Assembly: GCA_903868375.1 (NCBI GenBank) | Contig: CAIPVD010000346.1 | Location: 1-7,043, forward strand | Direction: 5' to 3' | DNA length: 7,043 nucleotides | Source of the DNA: an uncultured delta proteobacterium | GTDB taxonomy: Bacteria; UBA10199; GCA-002796325; 1-14-0-20-49-13 | Shown here: piece by piece, positions 1 to 5,850 of the stretch | Numbering within the stretch: position 1 is the stretch's first letter | Layout of the letters: every line of letters starts with the position of its first letter | The notes under the pieces: model-generated | The model's database searches: none | Told to the model about the DNA's origin: nothing | Seen by the model: the letters and a program-made list of their open reading frames with translations, nothing else | Program-made: the position numbers and the translations under genes

Positions 1-984
1 GCCAAAGTTGGGCTTGTCCGCGTACTGCCGGTGGGTGCGGCAACTAAAGGACTTAAGGGCGAAGCGCTGGCAGATATCGGCGACATGGCAGAGTCTGGCG
101 CCGTTGCGATATCGGACGATGGAAGGCCCGTCATGAATTCGCTTCTTATGCGCAGAGCTGCTGAATATGCGGCAACGTTCGGGCTCCCTGTCATCGATCA
201 TTGCGAAGACACGAACTTAAAGGGCGCCGGCGTCATGCACGAAGGAACGGTGTCGACCGAGCTGGGACTTGCGGGAATTCCATCTGCGGCGGAAGAGGTC
301 CATGTGGCGCGAGATATCGCGCTTGCGAAACAGATAGGCGCGCACTTTCATATCACGCACGTAAGCACTGCCGGTTCGGTAGAGCTGATACGCGCCGCGA
401 AGAAGAAAAAATTGTGGGTCACCTGCGATGTAACGCCTCATCATTTAACTCTAACCGATACAAAGGTGATAGGTTACAGCACGAACACGAAAGTGAATCC
501 GCCGCTTCGCAGCGCTTCGGATGTGAAAGAACTTGTGAAGGCGCTGGCCGATGGAACGATCGACACGATAGCAACGGACCATGCACCCCATGGCATAATA
601 GATAAAGAGTTAGGATTCGATACGGCATCTTTCGGGATCGTGGGACTAGAAACCGCACTGCCAGTGGTTCTGCAGTTAGTGCATGACAAGAAGATAACGC
701 TAAAGCGAATGGTGGAACTCTTCACGAACGGCCTTGCAGTGCTTTCGCCCAGGAACCCAGGAACCCAGGAACCCAGTCACGGTTTTAAAAAAGGCTCTGT
801 CGCCGACGTCACAATATTCGATCCAGAAGAAAAAGTTACTATAGAAGCCTCGCGCTTCTATTCAAAGAGCGTTAATTCGCCGTTCGACGGCATGAAACTA
901 AAAGGCAAGGTAAAGTACACGATAGTTGGAGGCATGATAGTTTTTAACGATGAAAAAGGCATATCTAATTCTCTCGGACGGTAA
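1..984 (+). CDS. pyrC: Dihydroorotase, 5'-truncated by window edge
   Basis: PyrC catalyses the reversible, zinc-dependent cyclisation of N-carbamoyl-L-aspartate to L-dihydroorotate, the third step of UMP synthesis, in the cytoplasm. The frame is open from base 1 and 327 residues are visible; about 100 N-terminal residues, including the HxH metal motif, must lie upstream. Visible family motifs, numbered from base 1, are VLPVGAATKGLKGE (9-22), the SDDGRPVMNS block (38-47), metal-ligand histidines in IDHCED (His67) and HITHVS (His120), and the catalytic Asp193 in ATDHAPHG. The C-terminal KKGSVADVTIFDP strand and NSPFDG motif are typical of the class I, Bacillus-type enzyme of about 430 residues. 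Residues 251-258 (RNPGTQEP) are encoded by an octamer repeat and look like an in-frame insertion in the loop before the C-terminal beta domain. The 3' end overlaps carA by 35 nt. A GTG at 31 is only an internal valine, not a start. Confidence 0.95.
   Translation, partial: AKVGLVRVLPVGAATKGLKGEALADIGDMAESGAVAISDDGRPVMNSLLMRRAAEYAATFGLPVIDHCEDTNLKGAGVMHEGTVSTELGLAGIPSAAEEVHVARDIALAKQIGAHFHITHVSTAGSVELIRAAKKKKLWVTCDVTPHHLTLTDTKVIGYSTNTKVNPPLRSASDVKELVKALADGTIDTIATDHAPHGIIDKELGFDTASFGIVGLETALPVVLQLVHDKKITLKRMVELFTNGLAVLSPRNPGTQEPSHGFKKGSVADVTIFDPEEKVTIEASRFYSKSVNSPFDGMKLKGKVKYTIVGGMIVFNDEKGISNSLGR
748..776 (+). repeat. Octamer tandem repeat (aggaaccc)n inside pyrC
   Basis: The unit aggaaccc occurs three times in succession at 751-758, 759-766 and 767-774, followed by ag; the preceding ccc at 748-750 also fits the phase. 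Three octamers make 24 nt, so the array is frame-neutral and reads each unit in a different frame, giving RNPGTQEP. It lies in a surface loop of PyrC just before the KKGS-ADV strand, a place where family members vary in length. The same octamer (aggaacccagg) recurs once at the carB frame break (3557-3567), which suggests a dispersed genomic repeat rather than native pyrC sequence. Confidence 0.85.
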
Positions 985-2023
985 GATCTTTCAAGGCGCC
1001 TCGTTCGGCTTCGAGAACGAGACAGCGGGCGAAGTCGTTTTTAATACTTCTATTTCAGGTTATCAGGAAATTTTAACGGATCCTTCGTATCATGGCCAGA
1101 TCGTGGTCATGACATATCCTCATATCGGAAATTACGGCATAAACCCGGAAGATATGGAATCGGACAAACCGCAGGTCGCCGGTTTCATCGTTCGTTCTTA
1201 TTGCGAGAACCCAAGCAACTGGCGCATGACAGAAACACTCGCATCATTCTTAAAGCGGCACAAGATAGTTGCCGGAACCGGATTCGATACGCGCACCATC
1301 GTAAAATACATCCGAGATAACGGCGCGAAACCTGCGTTGCTTATCGTATCGGACGAGTTGCCGAAAGATGCAGTTGAACGCGCTAAAAAAGTCCCTTCGA
1401 TGAATGGCCAGGACCTAGCAAGCAAAGTAACCTGCGTTGCACCTCGTAGGTGCAAAGCGGTTGCACCTCGTAGGCGCGAAGTGGTTCTATACGACTTTGG
1501 CGCCAAGCGTAACATAACACGCATGCTTCAAGAGCGCGGCTGCAATGTAACGGTGGTTCCTGCGACAACGCCGGCGAAAGAAGTTCTAAAGATGAAGCCG
1601 GATGGTATTATGCTATCGAACGGCCCTGGCGATCCGGCGGCGGTCACGTACGCGATTGAAAATATCAAGCAGCTTTTGGGTAAGGTGCCTATATTCGGAA
1701 TATGTTTAGGCCATCAACTTCTTGCGTTGGCGCTTGGTGGGAAAACTTACAAATTAAAATTCGGCCACAGGGGCGGAAATCAGCCGGTGAAGAATTTAAG
1801 AACCGGCAAGGTGGAGATAACTAGCCAGAATCACGGATTTGCGGTTGATGCCGATTCTCTGAAAAATACAGAAATCACGCATATAAATTTAAACGATAAT
1901 ACTATCGAAGGGATCGCTGCGCCGAAGTTGAAGGCTTATTCAGTTCAGTATCATCCCGAAGCGAGCCCAGGGCCGCACGATGCATCGTACTTATTTGACC
2001 AGTTTATGGAGATGATGAGATAA
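950..2023 (+). CDS. carA: Carbamoyl-phosphate synthase small subunit (glutaminase)
   Basis: CarA hydrolyses glutamine and channels ammonia to CarB, which makes carbamoyl phosphate for pyrimidines and arginine. The 357-residue product has the CPSase small-chain N-terminal domain (about 1-160, with FNTSISGYQEILTDPSY) and a class I glutamine amidotransferase domain (about 177-357). The nucleophile is Cys252 in GICLGHQ, with His335 and Glu337 in QYHPEASPGPHD; SNGPGDP, FGHRGGNQPV and TSQNHGFAVD are also intact, so the enzyme looks functional. The ATG at 950 is fixed by an in-frame TAG at 938 and gives the usual MKKAYLILSDG start. It lies inside the pyrC 3' end; GGAGG at 928-932 is 17 nt away, rather far, so coupling to pyrC translation is likely. 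Residues 163-178 (VAPRRCKA, VAPRRREV) come from a 24-bp tandem palindromic repeat in the linker between the two domains. Confidence 0.97.
   Translation: MKKAYLILSDGKIFQGASFGFENETAGEVVFNTSISGYQEILTDPSYHGQIVVMTYPHIGNYGINPEDMESDKPQVAGFIVRSYCENPSNWRMTETLASFLKRHKIVAGTGFDTRTIVKYIRDNGAKPALLIVSDELPKDAVERAKKVPSMNGQDLASKVTCVAPRRCKAVAPRRREVVLYDFGAKRNITRMLQERGCNVTVVPATTPAKEVLKMKPDGIMLSNGPGDPAAVTYAIENIKQLLGKVPIFGICLGHQLLALALGGKTYKLKFGHRGGNQPVKNLRTGKVEITSQNHGFAVDADSLKNTEITHINLNDNTIEGIAAPKLKAYSVQYHPEASPGPHDASYLFDQFMEMMR
1436..1483 (+). repeat. Two 24-bp tandem palindromic units inside carA
   Basis: Unit 1 (1436-1459) and unit 2 (1460-1483) both begin gttgcacctcgtagg and differ at three positions near the end (t/c, a/g, c/t). 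Unit 1 contains a perfect 8-bp inverted repeat, TTGCACCT (1437-1444) and AGGTGCAA (1448-1455), around a CGT loop. In unit 2 the arm has decayed to AGGCGCGA, leaving one wobble and one mismatch. Each unit is exactly eight codons and starts on a codon boundary, giving VAPRRCKA then VAPRRREV (CarA residues 163-178). The array sits between the N-terminal domain (ending near SKVTC) and the first strand of the glutaminase domain (VVLYDFGAK). Confidence 0.85.
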
Positions 2024-2024
2024 A

Positions 2025-3617
2025 ATGCCCAGACGTAGCGATATACATAAGATACTGCTGATCGGCAGCGGGCCCATCGTCATAGGGCAGGGGTGCGAGT
2101 TTGACTATTCCGGTACGCAGGCCTGTAAGGCTCTGAAAGAAGAAGGTTACGAGGTTGTTCTCATCAATTCGAACCCCGCCACGATCATGACCGATCCCGA
2201 AGTCGCGGACAGAACTTATATCGAGCCGCTTACTTTTGAATATGTTTCGAAGTTGATCGAGTTAGAACGCCCCGATGCGCTGCTTCCAACACTTGGCGGC
2301 CAGACGGCTTTAAATCTTGCCGTGAAGCTGGCGGAAGAAGGTGTCCTTAAGAAATATAATGTTGAAATGCTCGGAGCATCTCTTGAAGCGATCAAAAAAG
2401 CGGAAGACCGCGAACTTTTCAAGGCCGCGATGAAAAAGATCGGCCTCGACGTTCCAAAAAGCATGACCGTAACATCGCATGAAGAGGCAAGGGTGGCGGT
2501 GAAAGCGCTCGGATATCCGATCATCATACGTCCTGCGTTCACGCTTGGCGGAAGTGGCGGAAATATTTCGTATAGCGAAGAAGATTTTGAAAGGATGGTT
2601 GAATCAGGACTTATAGCCAGCCCCATCAGGCAATTGCTTCTCGAAGAAAGCATTCTTGGCTGGAAAGAATTTGAATTGGAAGTAATGCGCGACAAGAAAG
2701 ATAATGTGGTCATCATTTGCTCGATAGAAAATCTCGATCCGATGGGTATACATACCGGTGATTCTATAACAGTTGCCCCGCAGCAAACGTTGACCGACCG
2801 TGAATATCAGGTGATGCGTGATGCTTCTATAAAAGTGATAAGAGAGATCGGGGTTGATACCGGTGGGTCCAATATCCAATTCGGCGTCGACCCAAAAAAT
2901 GGCCGGCAGGTCGTGATCGAAATGAATCCCCGCGTTTCGCGTTCTTCTTCTCTCGCTTCAAAGGCAACGGGTTTCCCCATCGCAAAAATAGCCGCGAAGC
3001 TTGCAATTGGCTACACGCTCGATGAACTTCCGAACGACATCACGAAAGAAACGATGGCGGCGTTCGAACCGACGATAGATTATGTTGTGACCAAGATCCC
3101 GCGCTTTGCATTCGAAAAATTTCCGCATACTTCGCCTATGTTAACCACGCAGATGAAGTCGGTGGGCGAGGCGATGGCAATAGGTCGAACGTTCGAAGAG
3201 TCGCTGCTTAAAGCTCTGCGTTCGCTAGAATGCGGATGGAAAGGCTTGGACCCAATCGCCGGTGCATCGCCCGGCGAAGTCATGAAGCGTCTGCGCGAAC
3301 CTACGCCAGATCGGATACTCTGGGTCGGCGAGGCTTTCCGTCAGGGTATCGGCGTGGAGGAAGTATACGAACTAACGAAAATCGACCCGTGGTTCTTGCA
3401 TAAGATATCAGCCATCGTTAAAACCGGGGACACGCACTTTCAGAAAAGTTCATGTCCCCGAAGCTTCCGCACCGTCGATACCTGCGCCGCCGAGTTTATC
3501 GCATATACCCCGTACTTTTATTCAACGATTGGGGAGGAAGATGACCTGTTGGCCCGAGGAACCCAGGGACTGTGGTTATTTTGGGCTCCGGCCCCAATCG
3601 CATCGGCCAGGGGATAG
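2025..3617 (+). CDS. carB: Carbamoyl-phosphate synthase large subunit, N-terminal half (frame-broken)
   Basis: This ORF of 530 residues covers the carboxyphosphate half of CarB, which phosphorylates bicarbonate with ATP and reacts it with ammonia from CarA. It starts at an ATG 1 nt after the carA stop, with GGAG at 2008-2011. Residue numbering matches E. coli CarB as I recall it through this ATP-grasp domain: Arg129, Arg169, Glu215, His243, Gln285, Glu299, Asn301 and Arg303 all fall in their expected motifs, so this active site looks intact. The oligomerisation domain is abnormal. After IDPWFLHKISAIV (453-465) a palindromic repeat encodes 467-479, and the chain resumes at FRTVDTCAAEF. That is about 40 residues shorter than E. 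coli overall, with about 50 native residues gone. After DDLLARGTQ (506-514) the frame is lost, and residues 515-530 (GLWLFWAPAPIASARG) are out-of-frame tail. The rest of CarB continues in the ORF starting at 3572. Confidence 0.93.
   Translation: MPRRSDIHKILLIGSGPIVIGQGCEFDYSGTQACKALKEEGYEVVLINSNPATIMTDPEVADRTYIEPLTFEYVSKLIELERPDALLPTLGGQTALNLAVKLAEEGVLKKYNVEMLGASLEAIKKAEDRELFKAAMKKIGLDVPKSMTVTSHEEARVAVKALGYPIIIRPAFTLGGSGGNISYSEEDFERMVESGLIASPIRQLLLEESILGWKEFELEVMRDKKDNVVIICSIENLDPMGIHTGDSITVAPQQTLTDREYQVMRDASIKVIREIGVDTGGSNIQFGVDPKNGRQVVIEMNPRVSRSSSLASKATGFPIAKIAAKLAIGYTLDELPNDITKETMAAFEPTIDYVVTKIPRFAFEKFPHTSPMLTTQMKSVGEAMAIGRTFEESLLKALRSLECGWKGLDPIAGASPGEVMKRLREPTPDRILWVGEAFRQGIGVEEVYELTKIDPWFLHKISAIVKTGDTHFQKSSCPRSFRTVDTCAAEFIAYTPYFYSTIGEEDDLLARGTQGLWLFWAPAPIASARG
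3425..3460 (+). repeat. REP-type palindrome (cggggaca...tgtccccg) inside carB
   Basis: The left arm CGGGGACACGCACTTT (3425-3440) and right arm AAAGTTCATGTCCCCG (3445-3460) pair at 14 of 16 positions around a CAGA loop. GGGGACA/TGTCCCC hairpins of this size are, from recall, a common dispersed family often linked to IS200-like REP-associated (RAYT) transposases; no such transposase is in this window. The element is 36 bp (12 codons) and is read without a stop as CarB residues 467-479. It occupies the place of a helical stretch of the oligomerisation domain that is absent here. Confidence 0.85.
3545..3571 (+). other. carB: carB frame break at a single octamer repeat copy
   Basis: The conserved protein passes from the codon phase starting at 2025 to the phase starting at 3572 (a -1 or +2 change). 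The second phase is closed by a TGA at 3542-3544 and the conserved VVILGSGPNRIGQG begins at 3572, so the break must lie in 3545-3571. That interval contains aggaacccagg (3557-3567), the unit that is tandemly repeated in pyrC. Adding two more octamers (16 nt) gives the continuous reading ARGTQEPRNPGTVVILG with no stop, and the peptide matches RNPGTQEP in PyrC. Loss of two units is therefore the simplest explanation, although any change of +1 modulo 3 would also restore the frame. No clear X-XXY-YYZ slippery site is visible. Confidence 0.75.
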
Positions 3618-5182
3618 AATTCGACTATGCCTGTGTGCAGGCAAGTTTTGCCCTGCGCGAACTCGGCGTTAAGTCGGTGATGGTCAATTGCAATCCAGAA
3701 ACGGTTTCGACAGATTACGATACCTCTGACAAACTTTATTTCGAGCCTTTAACGTTTAACGATGTCCTGCCTATCATCGAGCGTGAAAAACCAAGGGGTG
3801 TCATCGTTCAATTTGGAGGCCAAACGCCGTTAAAACTTGCGCTGGCGCTGAAGAAGGCTGGGGCGCCGATAATTGGAACGGACCCGAACGACATAGACCG
3901 CGCGGAGAATAGAAAGTTGTTCAATGAAATAATTGAGAAGTTGAAATTGAAACAACCCGAAGGTGCGACGGCAACGAACGTTGATGAAGCGGTGGCGGTT
4001 GCCGAACGTATAGGCTATCCAGTTCTGGTTCGCCCGTCGTATGTCTTAGGCGGCCGTGCGATGGAGATTGTTTACGATCAGAACGGGCTTGAATTTTACA
4101 TGAAGTATGCGGTGAAGGCATCGCCGGAACATCCGGTGCTCGTCGATAGATTCTTAAAAAGTGCGACTGAAATAGATGTGGATGCGCTCTCCGACGGAAG
4201 CGATGTCTATGTTGCTGGCATCATGGAGCATATCGAAGAGGCGGGGATACATTCCGGAGATAGCTCCTGCGTTTTACCTCCGCATTCGCTGCCGGAAAAT
4301 GTCGTGAAAGAGATCGAGCGGCAAACTATCATGCTCGCAAAGGAGTTGAACGTTATTGGTTTGATGAACATCCAGTTCGCCGTGCAGAACGGCGAAATAT
4401 ATATTTTAGAAGTGAATCCGCGTGCATCACGTACTGTTCCGTTCGTATCAAAGGCGACCGGCCTGTCGCTGGCAAGGATTGCTACGAAGGTCATGCTTGG
4501 GCATAAGTTGAAAGATCTCGTGTCATTGCGAGGAGCTATTGCTCCGAAGCAATCTCCCGAACTAAATATGGGGGATTGCCACGCCCCTTCGGGGCTCGCA
4601 ATGACAAAACATTATTCAGTCAAAACTCCCGTCTTCCCCTTCAATAAATTCCCCGGCGTCGATACTATTCTAGGACCTGAAATGAAATCGACTGGCGAGG
4701 TAATGGGAATAGCGGAAACTTTTGGCGAGGCATTTGCGAAGGCGCAAGAAGCGGCAGGGAATAAGTTGCCAAGCCACGGATCGATATTCATTTCCATTAA
4801 AGATACCGACAAAGAAGCGATCATCCCCATAGCTGTGTCGTTAATAGAATCGGGGTTCAACGTCGTTGCAACGCGCGGAACAAAAATGTTCCTGCACGAA
4901 CATGGCGTCCCGGCGACGGGCATCAACAAACTGCTCGAAGGGCCGCCGCATATAGTCGATGCGCTTAAGAATAAAAAGATCCAGCTCGTGATAAATACGA
5001 CGGCGGGGCGCCCATCCATCGGCGATTCATATTCGATACGCCGCACCGCTCTCGAGCGAGGAGTTCCGTATTTCACCACGATAGAAGGCGCCAAGGCCGC
5101 GGCGGAATCTGTGAAGATCGTGAAGCGAAATGCGGGAGCTATCAACATCAAGCCAATTCAGAAATATAATCTCGATTACTAA
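3572..5182 (+). CDS. carB: Carbamoyl-phosphate synthase large subunit, C-terminal half (frame-broken)
   Basis: This 536-residue ORF is the carbamate-phosphorylating half of CarB plus the allosteric domain. It opens directly with VVILGSGPNRIGQGIEFDY, the second pre-ATP-grasp motif. The second ATP-grasp domain is intact: Arg154 in RPSYVLGGRAMEIVYD, IMEHIEEAGIHSGDS (217-231), and Glu280, Asn282 and Arg284 in EVNPRASR, equivalent to E. coli 841, 843 and 845. NKFPGVDTILGPEMKSTGEVMG (358-379) follows. From about 400 to the end lies the MGS-like regulatory domain, with NTTAGRPS (475-482) and YFTTIEGAKAA, where UMP or ornithine bind in homologues. Residues 317-345 are encoded by an 86-bp hairpin element, adding roughly 20 residues over E. 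coli at a loop. The GTG at 3572 has only AGGGA 2 nt upstream, too close for a good ribosome binding site, so this is more likely the remainder of one broken carB than a separate gene. A true split CarB is the alternative. Confidence 0.93.
   Translation: MVILGSGPNRIGQGIEFDYACVQASFALRELGVKSVMVNCNPETVSTDYDTSDKLYFEPLTFNDVLPIIEREKPRGVIVQFGGQTPLKLALALKKAGAPIIGTDPNDIDRAENRKLFNEIIEKLKLKQPEGATATNVDEAVAVAERIGYPVLVRPSYVLGGRAMEIVYDQNGLEFYMKYAVKASPEHPVLVDRFLKSATEIDVDALSDGSDVYVAGIMEHIEEAGIHSGDSSCVLPPHSLPENVVKEIERQTIMLAKELNVIGLMNIQFAVQNGEIYILEVNPRASRTVPFVSKATGLSLARIATKVMLGHKLKDLVSLRGAIAPKQSPELNMGDCHAPSGLAMTKHYSVKTPVFPFNKFPGVDTILGPEMKSTGEVMGIAETFGEAFAKAQEAAGNKLPSHGSIFISIKDTDKEAIIPIAVSLIESGFNVVATRGTKMFLHEHGVPATGINKLLEGPPHIVDALKNKKIQLVINTTAGRPSIGDSYSIRRTALERGVPYFTTIEGAKAAAESVKIVKRNAGAINIKPIQKYNLDY
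4521..4606 (+). repeat. 86-bp three-hairpin palindromic element inside carB
   Basis: Perfect 12-bp terminal inverted repeats, TGTCATTGCGAG (4521-4532) and CTCGCAATGACA (4595-4606), close a branched structure. Inside are three hairpins: GGAGC/GCTCC (4532-4536/4541-4545, loop TATT), GCAATCTCCC/GGGGGATTGC (4549-4558/4570-4579, one T-G pair) and GCCCC/GGGGC (4583-4587/4591-4595, loop TTC). The CATTGCGAG...GAAGCAATC...GATTGCC...CTCGCAATGA design is, from recall, a widespread dispersed repeat in environmental bacterial genomes. It is open in the carB frame and gives residues 317-345 of the second ORF, including SLRGAIAPKQSP and GLAMT. It lies in the loop between GHKLKDL and HYSVKTPVFPFNKFPG. Confidence 0.92.
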
Positions 5183-5194
5183 TATACTTTAGCG

Positions 5195-5221
5195 TTGACA
5201 GCGGCATCGTATAATTATAGT
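5195..5221 (+). promoter_or_regulatory. Candidate sigma-70 promoter after carB
   Basis: TTGACA (5195-5200) is a perfect -35 consensus, followed 15 nt later by TATAGT (5216-5221), a 5/6 match to the -10. A perfect TATAAT at 5210-5215 is only 9 nt from TTGACA, too close to pair with it. The site lies in the 76-nt gap between the carB stop and the hypothetical gene at 5259 and would separate that gene's expression from the pyrimidine operon. The spacing is shorter than the usual 16-18 nt, so this is a modest call. No convincing intrinsic terminator is visible between 5183 and 5258. Confidence 0.35.
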
Positions 5222-5258
5222 TCTCCTCTCGGCAATTAAACTTTTGAAAGGAATATAT

Positions 5259-5780
5259 ATGGGAATCAAATGCGCAACGTTCGAAGCTGTGGTCAATACT
5301 TACAAGACCGAGATGCAGGATTCTAAAGTCGTTCTTGATGAAGTTCCAGGAATGGGATTTACTACGAAGTATGAAGTGTGCAGTAAGGAAAAAAATCCTG
5401 ATGAATTTACTTTTAGAGAAGAGCTCAATTGTTCCAGGCCGTCAGATCGAGCAAGATGTGCATTTCTTCAAATGTACTCGACTCATTATTGTAGGCAGGG
5501 AACTTTGAACATTAATAGTAAAGATAAGTACACAAGTGTTATTGTGTCCGGTTTTAAATATTTATTTGCTGCCGATCAGACAGAAAAGGCGAGCAATATG
5601 CAATTTCCCCTTACACTTCCCACCGGCGAAGCAGCAATAAAATCGGTGTTTGTACTTGTAGGGCCCGGCAGTGTTCACGATGTAAAAGCTGACATCAAAG
5701 AGTTTGAGTGCGTCACGGTAACCACACTGGAACCACTGCCGATACGCGACCTGGATAAAGCAAGCGGCGGAAAGTTCTAA
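5259..5780 (+). CDS. Hypothetical protein, 173 residues
   Basis: I do not recognise this protein. The ATG at 5259 is preferred because AAAGGA (5247-5252) stands 6 nt ahead of it; an in-frame TTG at 5244 would add five residues but would bury this ribosome binding site. The product begins MGIKCATFEAVVNTYKTEM. It has no signal peptide or membrane segment and appears cytoplasmic. There are six cysteines (in CATF, VCSK, NCSR, RCAF, YCRQ and ECVT), none arranged as an obvious CxxC metal site. The C-terminal half has alternating hydrophobic stretches (YTSVIVSGFKYLF, AAIKSVFVLVGPGSV, FECVTVTTLEPLPI) suggesting beta strands. Two sampled 60-base lines are about 40% GC, lower than carB, and no dispersed repeat is present. 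A 70-nt gap with a good ribosome binding site leads to the next gene, so the two may form one unit. Function is unknown. Confidence 0.7.
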   Translation: MGIKCATFEAVVNTYKTEMQDSKVVLDEVPGMGFTTKYEVCSKEKNPDEFTFREELNCSRPSDRARCAFLQMYSTHYCRQGTLNINSKDKYTSVIVSGFKYLFAADQTEKASNMQFPLTLPTGEAAIKSVFVLVGPGSVHDVKADIKEFECVTVTTLEPLPIRDLDKASGGKF

Positions 5781-5836
5781 GACTTTCAAAATAGTTAGCA
5801 ACTTTTTCCTGATATATCCGACAACCATATCGTAAC

Positions 5837-5843
5837 TTGGAGG
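5837..5843 (+). promoter_or_regulatory. Ribosome binding site that fixes the start of the last gene
   Basis: TTGGAGG at 5837-5843 lies 7 nt before ATG 5851, the best Shine-Dalgarno match in the right part of the window. It supports a coding start for the frame that then stays open to the window end. Confidence 0.6.
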
Positions 5844-5850
5844 CCTGAAT

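Noticed and set aside
748..1483. CRISPR-like direct repeats in pyrC and carA
   Set aside because: The units are 8 bp or 24 bp with no unique spacers, lie inside coding frames, and no cas gene is present.
2216..2716. Long antisense open frames over carB and the other pyrimidine genes (e.g. minus strand 2216-2716, 4612-5151)
   Set aside because: They are shadows of strongly conserved + strand genes, with low-complexity serine-rich translations and no recognisable domain.
3572..3617. Programmed -1 ribosomal frameshift joining the two carB ORFs
   Set aside because: The conserved frame must change before 3572, and no X-XXY-YYZ slippery heptamer or clear downstream stimulator is visible there; octamer loss explains the break better.
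5195..5215. TTGACA followed by a perfect TATAAT as a consensus promoter
   Set aside because: The two hexamers are only 9 nt apart, far below the 16-18 nt needed; the weaker TATAGT at 5216 with 15 nt spacing is the more plausible partner.
5244..5258. TTG at 5244 as start of the 173-residue hypothetical gene
   Set aside because: The ribosome binding site AAAGGA lies after this codon and is well placed for the ATG at 5259.
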